A stretch of DNA of 64,000 bases. Source: Galaxea fascicularis (Eukaryota > Cnidaria > Anthozoa > Scleractinia > Euphylliidae). The notes below the pieces were generated by a model. That model saw only the letters and a list, made by a program, of their open reading frames with translations, was not told the DNA's origin and did no database searches. Positions 57,601 through 64,000 of the stretch are shown one piece after another (within the stretch, counting starts at the first letter, position 1; each line of letters begins with the position of its first letter). Both the position numbers and the translations under genes were made by a program. The stretch lies in the NCBI GenBank assembly GCA_948470475.1, contig OX419346.1, positions 2,090,231 to 2,154,230 on the forward strand, written 5' to 3'.

Positions 57601-57713
57601 ATGACACGAAATATTTTATTAGCTTATTGGGAGCAGCTTTCAAAATGATTAAGAATATTCTGTATAGAACTGAAACTTTTTACATTTTTTATACTCATCA
57701 CGAAGTTCCATGA
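51641..57713 (+). CDS. Large disordered protein with katanin p80 con80-like C-terminal domain
   Basis: Supported exons: 51641-51841 (LRVHEMCKKYLKPHGPVLAS), a possible small exon 52374-52420, 53006-54702 (565 codons), 55119-55190, 56218-56387, 56973-57050 and a last exon from about 57415. Phases agree from 53006 to 57050 but not at 52420/53006 or 57050/57415, so boundaries there are unresolved. The central exon is Ser/Glu/Lys-rich, mostly disordered, with a predicted helical stretch FAALYVGKMCEEALSSYVQ. The C-terminus (HHRDVYDLLSRRTW, VHELWNDGKPMDAIKSCID, WSLDLFVLLLPKLKEFMSS, ACHAGYIQKLGLDR) follows the katanin p80/KATNBL1 con80 pattern, which binds katanin p60 at microtubules. No WD40 repeats were found, so it is not classical KATNB1. 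Confidence 0.7.
52012..52330 (+). repeat. TTCR-type microsatellite (TTCATTCGTTCG)n
   Basis: About 300 bp of TTCATTCG, TTCGTTCG and TTCC units inside an intron of the con80 gene. It creates a spurious open frame rich in Ser, Phe, Ile, His and Arg. Confidence 0.95.
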
Positions 57714-58211
57714 TATGGTCCACTCTGACATTTCCATGCCAACACAATGGGGTTCAGATGCTCTCCATCCAAAGGATAAAATCAGGGTTTCCCTCCCCAA
57801 GAAGTGCTATTTGCTCTTGATGTTAACGTTCATTCAGTGGGTATAAGAGTCTGTTCTCTGGAGCAACAAATAAGGCATTTTTCATTTTGGGAAGGTAGAG
57901 GTCTGGTAACGAGTGTGTTGCTATGGTGACATCATAACCACTGTCAGAATGTGTAGTTCTGGCCTCACATCAACCCTGCAAAATTTCAACCCTGTAGACT
58001 TAGTATTTGCACAAATATTACATACTTTGTGATTTTACTTCATTTTGTGTCCGCCTTGTGACATCACAAGCCCTGTAATTTGTATAAACCAAAATCTTGA
58101 ATAACTCAGCAACCAAGAATGCTGTTACAATAAAATAAACGCCATTATATTCTTCATCATTTTGAAAGCTCTTCCTACTAAGCTAATAAAATATTTCGTG
58201 TCATATACACT
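57594..58211. mobile_element. Foldback element with 64-bp inverted arms
   Basis: AGTGTATATGACACGAAATA at the left is repeated as its reverse complement ending at 58211. The arms (57594-57657 and 58148-58211) match over most of 64 bp. The interior is AT-rich and noncoding. The left arm overlaps the tail of the last con80 reading frame. A clear target duplication is not visible. Confidence 0.8.
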
Positions 58212-58579
58212 TTAAACTGCATTCCAGGCGTTCTCCTATTCCTAAACCGAAATGATTATAACCAGAAGAGTTTCCACATAAGACCGATCGACGACGAATA
58301 CGAGTGGACGGTTTATACTTTCCTCTTATCCCAGTTACTTGGACACTCCCTTGCTCCACGAGCTCAAGCAAGGTCCCTTTTCTTTTTCTGCGCTTGCTCT
58401 CCCTTTCTATCCCACACGCGGATCTGCGAGAAATTTCCTTTTCACCGTCTAGTTTCAATGTAGATAAGCTGTTTTTGTGAATATGTATTCTGTATGGAAC
58501 AACCCGTTCAAACGTTAATGTACACGTTTTTTCCTTTCCCTTTTAGTCACGTTGAAATGGCGTGTGGGATTATACATAT

Positions 58580-59044
58580 TGTACTGAAGAAAGTCGCCGT
58601 TGTAATTCGACGAACTTCTAAGGGTGAGGATTGATAGTAATTAGTATAACTGCCGATAAACCTTCTCAAACTCGACGGTACATAACACAGTATACGTAAA
58701 CCGTAGACCGTAGGTTGAAAATTGTTACGGCTACTAAAACTGCGGAATAAACTGCCTTAGGCGAGAATTTCACTACACGTGCTACGGGAAACCAAAATAT
58801 AAACTCGCGCGTAGCGCGTCCACTGCAAAGGAAAAACTGCTATGCCCCCAAAACAAGAAAACTAAGGCTTATATATGGCAAACACTGTAATTACATGCAC
58901 AACACAACGAGACTAAAATAAAGGTGTAAATTGCGATGAACTGCAAAAACAACTCGGAACGAAGGTGTGACACACAAACAATAAAACACTAACGAGCAGG
59001 CTACAAAACATAAAACAAACGAACTAGCGCCCAGGGATCTTACA
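58580..59044 (-). mobile_element. Probable 3' LTR of the BEL/Pao element
   Basis: On the minus strand it begins TGTAAGATCCCTGGGCGC and ends CTTTCTTCAGTACA (TG...CA ends), 465 bp. An AGGGGCCGGAATA purine-rich tract lies just upstream and a TATATAAGCC promoter-like site inside. The partner 5' LTR would be outside the window, so the boundaries cannot be confirmed here. Confidence 0.55.
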
Positions 59045-59283
59045 TATTCCGGCCCCTAAGTGCGAAGTACAACGAAGCACTTACAACAACGCTGCTAAGA
59101 TCTAGGCGCAAATTAGTTAACCTACTTATCTATATTAAGGGGCACTTAACTTAGCAATTGTTACCAGCGAAAGACAAAATCTACAAAGAATCTCTTCGGA
59201 AAATGTCACTGGAATTGCTTCAAAGACAATGTTAGTGTGTTATTTAACTAACTACTGTCCATAGAAATGTTTGAGAAAAGTTC

Positions 59284-62200
59284 TCAGGGCTCGCTGTACT
59301 TTGATTCCTCTTTCTTAACCAGCAAAACAAGCTTGTCGACAGGGCGCTCGAGTACGGTAGACTTCACTTTCACTCTGACTTTACGGACAAAACCTTTCTT
59401 GTCTGGAAAAACCTGTTGAATCTTTCCAAGAGGCCAGTAATTCCGATTGGTGTTCTCAGCAGCAACTAGCACAATATCTCCAACTGCAAGATTTCTGCGG
59501 GGATGTAGCCACCTCTGGCGGCTCTGTAGCAAAGGGAGGTACTCACGAGACCATCTCTTCCAAAAAATATCAGCTAGATATTGGATTTGACGCCATCTGC
59601 GTCGAGAAAATAGGTCATCCTTTCGGAAAACACCTGGCGGCATGAGAGAATCGGATTTCAGCAACAGGAGATGATTCGGCGTTAGAGGCTGCGAATCCCT
59701 GGGGTCGTCAGAGACCACGGTTAAGGGGCGACTGTTTAAGATGCTCTCTACCTCACACATAAGAGTACTAAGACCTTCGTCATCTGTAGTTTGTTCCTGG
59801 AGAAGAGCGCGTAAAATTCGTCGAACTGAGCGTATGCACCGCTCCCAAACACCACCGTGATGTGAACCATAAGGGGGGTTAAAGCTCCATTTGATGTTTT
59901 TCTGCAACATTGCTTCGTTAATCTTGTCGTGATTCCAGGCTTGAATTGACTCGCGTAGTTCGCGTTCTCCACTTGTGAAGTTAGTTCCGTTGTCCGAACG
60001 TATCTCTTCTACTTGGCCTCGTCTAGCAATAAACCTTCGCAGCGCGAGAAGAAAGGAGTCGGTATCTAGGCTATGCGCTACTTCGATATGAACTGCACGA
60101 ACGGTTAGGCACGTAAAGATGACGCCGTATCTCTTGACAAGACTTCTACAACGGCGCACTTGAAAAGGACCGAAACAATCCACACCAACAGCTGTGAAGG
60201 CAGGTTTGTCAGGAACCAAACGGTCTTCCAGTAAGTCGGCCATTTTCTGCTCACAAAACGGTGCTTCGCGCCTTCGGCAACTGTAACAACCCGACAGGAC
60301 TCTTCTCACTGTGGAGTTTGCTTTGATGATCCAATATTTCTGACGTATCATGCTCAATACATGTTGTCTCCCTGAATGACCTGAAAGCTTGTGATAATGA
60401 TCAACGATAAGATTTGAGATATGGCTGCTCTTCGGCAAAATAATCTGGTGCTTAGCTTCAGGCGAGATACAGGCACGAGCCAATCTTCCACCAACGCACA
60501 ACAACCCGTCTTTCAGAACTGGGTCCAGTCTAAAGAGAGGACTGCTTCTCTTAACGCCTTTGCTGCTTCTCAGATTGCTCAGCTCACTGAACTCCACTGG
60601 ATAAGCTGTCAGCTGGACATTTTTCAGTATGGCTTTCTCTGCATTCTTCATCTCTTCTAAGGTAATTAATGATGGATTCCTGCCGGAAGATGTCAGCTGA
60701 ACGATTCCCTTCCGGTCCTTAGCAGCCACAAGGAGGTTGTGTCGATAACGTAAGATCCACGCGATCGACTTCTTCAACCGATGCCAGCTAGAGAACTTCT
60801 GGAAACGGTCTGTTAGAGCCGAACTGGACAAGACAACCGATGCTGCCAAACACGTCGTCTGGGACTTCACTACCGGATCAGGTTTTACTTCCGGGTCGTC
60901 GTTCTGGATAACCAGTGGGGTATCGAATTCCTTTCGCCACTGACGGTCAGATACCCACAAGAACTCCGACCCCAGTAACCACCTCTTGCAGTTAAGGAAT
61001 GCTTCAGCTGTTAACCCTCTAGACGTATGGTCGCCTGGATTCAAGGTTCCCTCCACATGGTACCATTGGTCTGGACTAGAGCTGTCTCGTATCACTGCAA
61101 TGCGATTAGCGACAAAGGTGTGGAAGCGCCTGTTCTCGTTTTTCACGTAGCGCAGTACGGACATGCTGTCGGTCCAAAAAACAGAAGGGTTGCTGAGTGG
61201 CATTTCAAACTCTCTCTTGAGCATCCTGTCTTGACGGACAGATAAGGTTGCAGCAGATAACTCCAAACGAGGGATAGAGACAGACTTCAGAGGCGCTAGA
61301 CGGGACTTAGCAAATAGGAACGCACAGTGTACTCTGCCCTCTCCGTTGACCAAACGCAGGTAGGAGACTGAGCCGTACGCAACTTCTGACGCGTCGGAGA
61401 AATGATGAAGCTGGCTGGAAACTACAGGACCAAAGTCTTCCGGTATCACAGAACGATCAATGGAAAACGATGAAAGCTTCGAAAGATCGTTAAGCCACTT
61501 CTCCCAACTTGCACTGTACTCAGGGGGAACTTCGTCGTCCCATCCAAACTTTATGCGGCAAAGATCTTGAAGAACTTGTTTTGCTACCAGAACAAAAGGC
61601 GAGACAAAGCCCAGAGGGTCAAAGACGCTGCTGACGACAGACAAAATGCCTCTGCGTGTAGGTGGCCGGGGTTTAATACAAGTGTCGAAGGAAAAGGTGT
61701 CTGATTCGACACACCATCGAATGCCAAGTGCTCGTTGAGCGGGTAACTCGTCTTTGTGGAGGTCGAGCCTTTTGAACTGCGTGGAACGTTCTGACTCAGG
61801 AATGGATTGGAGAACCTTCCGACTATTGCTGACCCATTTCGTGAGCTTAAAGCCACCTCGTAAGAGTAGAGCTTGCAAGTTGGTGACATGGGCGATCGCA
61901 GCAGTTTCTGAGGGTAGGGACTTGAGGCAGTCGTCCACGTAGAAGTTTCTCTTTACGGTATTTATCACTTCGGGAGGAAAGCAAGCCCTGTTGTCCTCTG
62001 CAGTCCTTCGAAGTGCGAAATTAGCACTAGCCGGTGACGATATGGCTCCAAACAAATGAACAAGCATCTGGTATTCTTGTGCGTCTCGCGCCAAATTACC
62101 ATCCTCCCACCAGAGGAAGCGCAGGAAGGAACTGTCGTGGTCCGGAACTCGTACCTGATAAAACATGGCTTCTATGTCTGCCATGACTGCTACTCTGTCC

Positions 62201-64000
62201 TCACTGAACCTTGTCAGCACTCCAACAAGTGAATTGGTCAGGTCCGGACCTTTGTGCAACATGCTGTTGAGTGACAATCCCTTGAACTTTGCTGAACAAT
62301 CGAAGACTACTCTTATCTTGCCTGGTTTATGGGGGTGGTACACTCCATGGTGGGGTATATACCACACTTTACCCTCAGCGGGACTAGCCTGGTCAGGAGG
62401 TACTTTGCGCGCATAGCCCTTAGCTATCAGGTCTGACATGAAGGCTCTGTAATCATCACACAACTTGGAATCTTTCTCTAATCTTCTCTTTAACCAACCG
62501 ACGCGCGTCAAGGCCTGTGACTTGTTGCTGGGAATTAAGGCTTCTGGACTTTTAAACGGTAAGGGAATTTCGTAATGCCCGAACTTTAGCTGTATTTTCT
62601 CAGCGTTCTGCATAAAGCGGCGTTCATCTTGAGACATCTCTGTAGCATCATCTGCGGAAATGTCACCAAAGTCGCGATTGTAAAAGTTCTCTACCATAAA
62701 CTGGAGCTGGGGATCGACTTTAACGAAGAAACCTGAGGTTTGAGATCCCTTACGACAACGTCCCAAAGGACCGTTCACAGCCCATCCAATGCGCGTCCTT
62801 GACGCGTAAGGGCCACCGTCTCGACTGTGCCTCATTTCGACTGGATCAAGTGCTTCTGGCACATCGCTGGCAATTAGAAGTCCTATCTCAGCATCAACAT
62901 GGGGTATGAAGACGTCATGCAAATAGGGCCAACGATCCACATCTTCTTGAGTCGGAATGTCTTCAACACTGACTGGAATCTCTGGTCTGGTATACAGGGT
63001 AGGGAGGTAGACAAAATCGTTCTCGTCAAGGTCAGACACAACCAGGTCACGGATCAGGTAACTGTCAACTGGACTGTTCTTCTTCTCCAAAGTGGAAAGT
63101 GAAATCTTCACCTTTGCACCGTCAACTCCAAGTTGCTTCATTAACGATTCAGTACAGAAGGTGGCACTGCTTCCATTGTCTAAAAATGCGTAAGTGATAA
63201 CCGACTTGTTGTTATCTTTCGAACGGACCTTGACAGGAATGACAGCCAGAGCTGTCCTACGGCGGGCTTCCTGGTTAGGACCATTTGGACACTTGTCTGT
63301 ATTTACCATGCCATTCAGCACAGGGGCTTCAGTGCTGTTCTCGGTACCGACACCAACGTCCACTGAGGACTTCTCACGATTAATCGACGTGTGAAGGACT
63401 GTGGGATGCTTGCGAGTGCAGTTAGGAATTTTGCAGGCCTTTCTCTCAGGACAGAGTCTTGCCACATGCTTGTCAGACAGGCAGCCAAAGCAAAGCCTCT
63501 TAGATGCTAGGAACTTGATACGCTCTTGATATGGTTTCCATCTAAGCAAATGGCAGTCTTCTAAGGCGTGGTTCCTTTCGCAGAATAGGCACAGGCTGGG
63601 CTGGACGTTCGCGGCAGCGGCATCCACACAAGGATTATGTTCTCCACATACGCGTTGACTGCTCTGCACCTGGGTAACAAAGGTCGATGTCTTGGGCTTG
63701 GACGGTTTAAAACCATGGGATCCCTGAGGCGCTCTTCGCGATCTGAAATCAGAACTTGACTGACCCTTGTCCAAGATATCCCCGAAGACTGGATTTGTAG
63801 CAATCCTTGCCTCTTGATCAACAAAAGCCACAAGGTCGCTAAATTTCACTGGTCTTAACTGCCACTCCATAATGTCATCGACACAGCGACGCCATCTCTC
63901 TCTCATACTAAACGGCAGCTTGAAAATCAATTTCTGAATATTGCCTGGCTGGTCGAACTTTGATGCGTACTGACTGCTCGCTAAGGCATTTCTACAGCTT
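59284..64000 (-). mobile_element. BEL/Pao LTR retrotransposon gag-pol frame (5' end beyond window)
   Basis: One uninterrupted minus-strand frame runs from the right window edge to a stop at 59284, at least 1,548 codons. In order it shows the end of Gag with two zinc-knuckle-like clusters (CLFCERNHALEDC and a CFGC...C motif), an aspartic protease (AFLDNGSSATF), and a reverse transcriptase with FYVDDCL. An RNase H-like region (HHFSDASEVAYG, FWTDSMSVLRYV) follows. The integrase shows a zinc-binding segment, VGVDCFGPFQV, RSDNGTNFTS and the HHGGVWER block. This order and the sequence style are those of BEL/Pao elements. The absence of stops or frameshifts suggests a young, possibly still mobile copy. 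Its strand is opposite to the con80 gene. Confidence 0.93.

Noticed and set aside
1..64000. CRISPR array, bacterial operon or viral genome
   Set aside because: No regularly spaced repeats; genes have spliceosomal introns and the only virus-like frame is a BEL/Pao retrotransposon.

Overview
The window looks like nuclear DNA of an intron-rich animal, most likely a cnidarian (probably an anthozoan such as a stony coral). This is inferred from short introns with GT-AG ends, AT-rich spacers, conserved metazoan genes (RNF123-like, katanin con80-like, HNK-1/CHST-family sulfotransferases) and a dense mixed load of SINEs, MITEs, CR1/L2-like LINEs and a BEL/Pao element. No bacterial operons, rRNA or CRISPR arrays were seen.

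Region 1 (1-23.6 kb, + strand): a tandem array of four carbohydrate sulfotransferase genes. Each has three coding exons of 133 bp, about 212 bp and 582 bp, and each can be read intact by hand splicing. Exon 1 encodes a signal anchor, exon 2 the 5'-PAPS-binding loop, and exon 3 the 3'-phosphate-binding motif and C-terminal domain. The spacers hold relic exon 1 copies, relic 3' tails, SINEs, LINE reverse-transcriptase fragments, a solo LTR and a Penelope-like fragment with a hammerhead-like motif. Because spacers are paralogous, several insertions can be checked against empty sites elsewhere in the same window.

Region 2 (23.6-43.3 kb): a LINE split by a SINE, then an RNF123 (KPC1)-like E3 ubiquitin ligase gene on the minus strand. 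I recovered 22 exons, from the start codon (43098) through the SPRY domain to about two thirds of the family length. The C-terminal third with the RING finger was not found; if intact, the gene must continue left across or beyond the sulfotransferase array. Its introns carry MITEs, foldbacks and SINEs.

Region 3 (43.1-47.6 kb, + strand): a 234-bp divergent promoter joins RNF123 to the first of two intronless paralogous genes. Each encodes a predicted mitochondrial protein with four RRM-like domains, and each starts at a CAAAATGGCG (TISU/YY1-like) context.

Region 4 (47.6-58.2 kb): TE-rich intergenic DNA, then a multi-exon + strand gene encoding a long disordered protein with a katanin p80 con80-like C-terminal domain. 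It ends at a 618-bp foldback element.

Region 5 (58.5-64 kb, minus strand): a BEL/Pao LTR retrotransposon with an uninterrupted gag-pol frame open to the right window edge, plus a probable 3' LTR.
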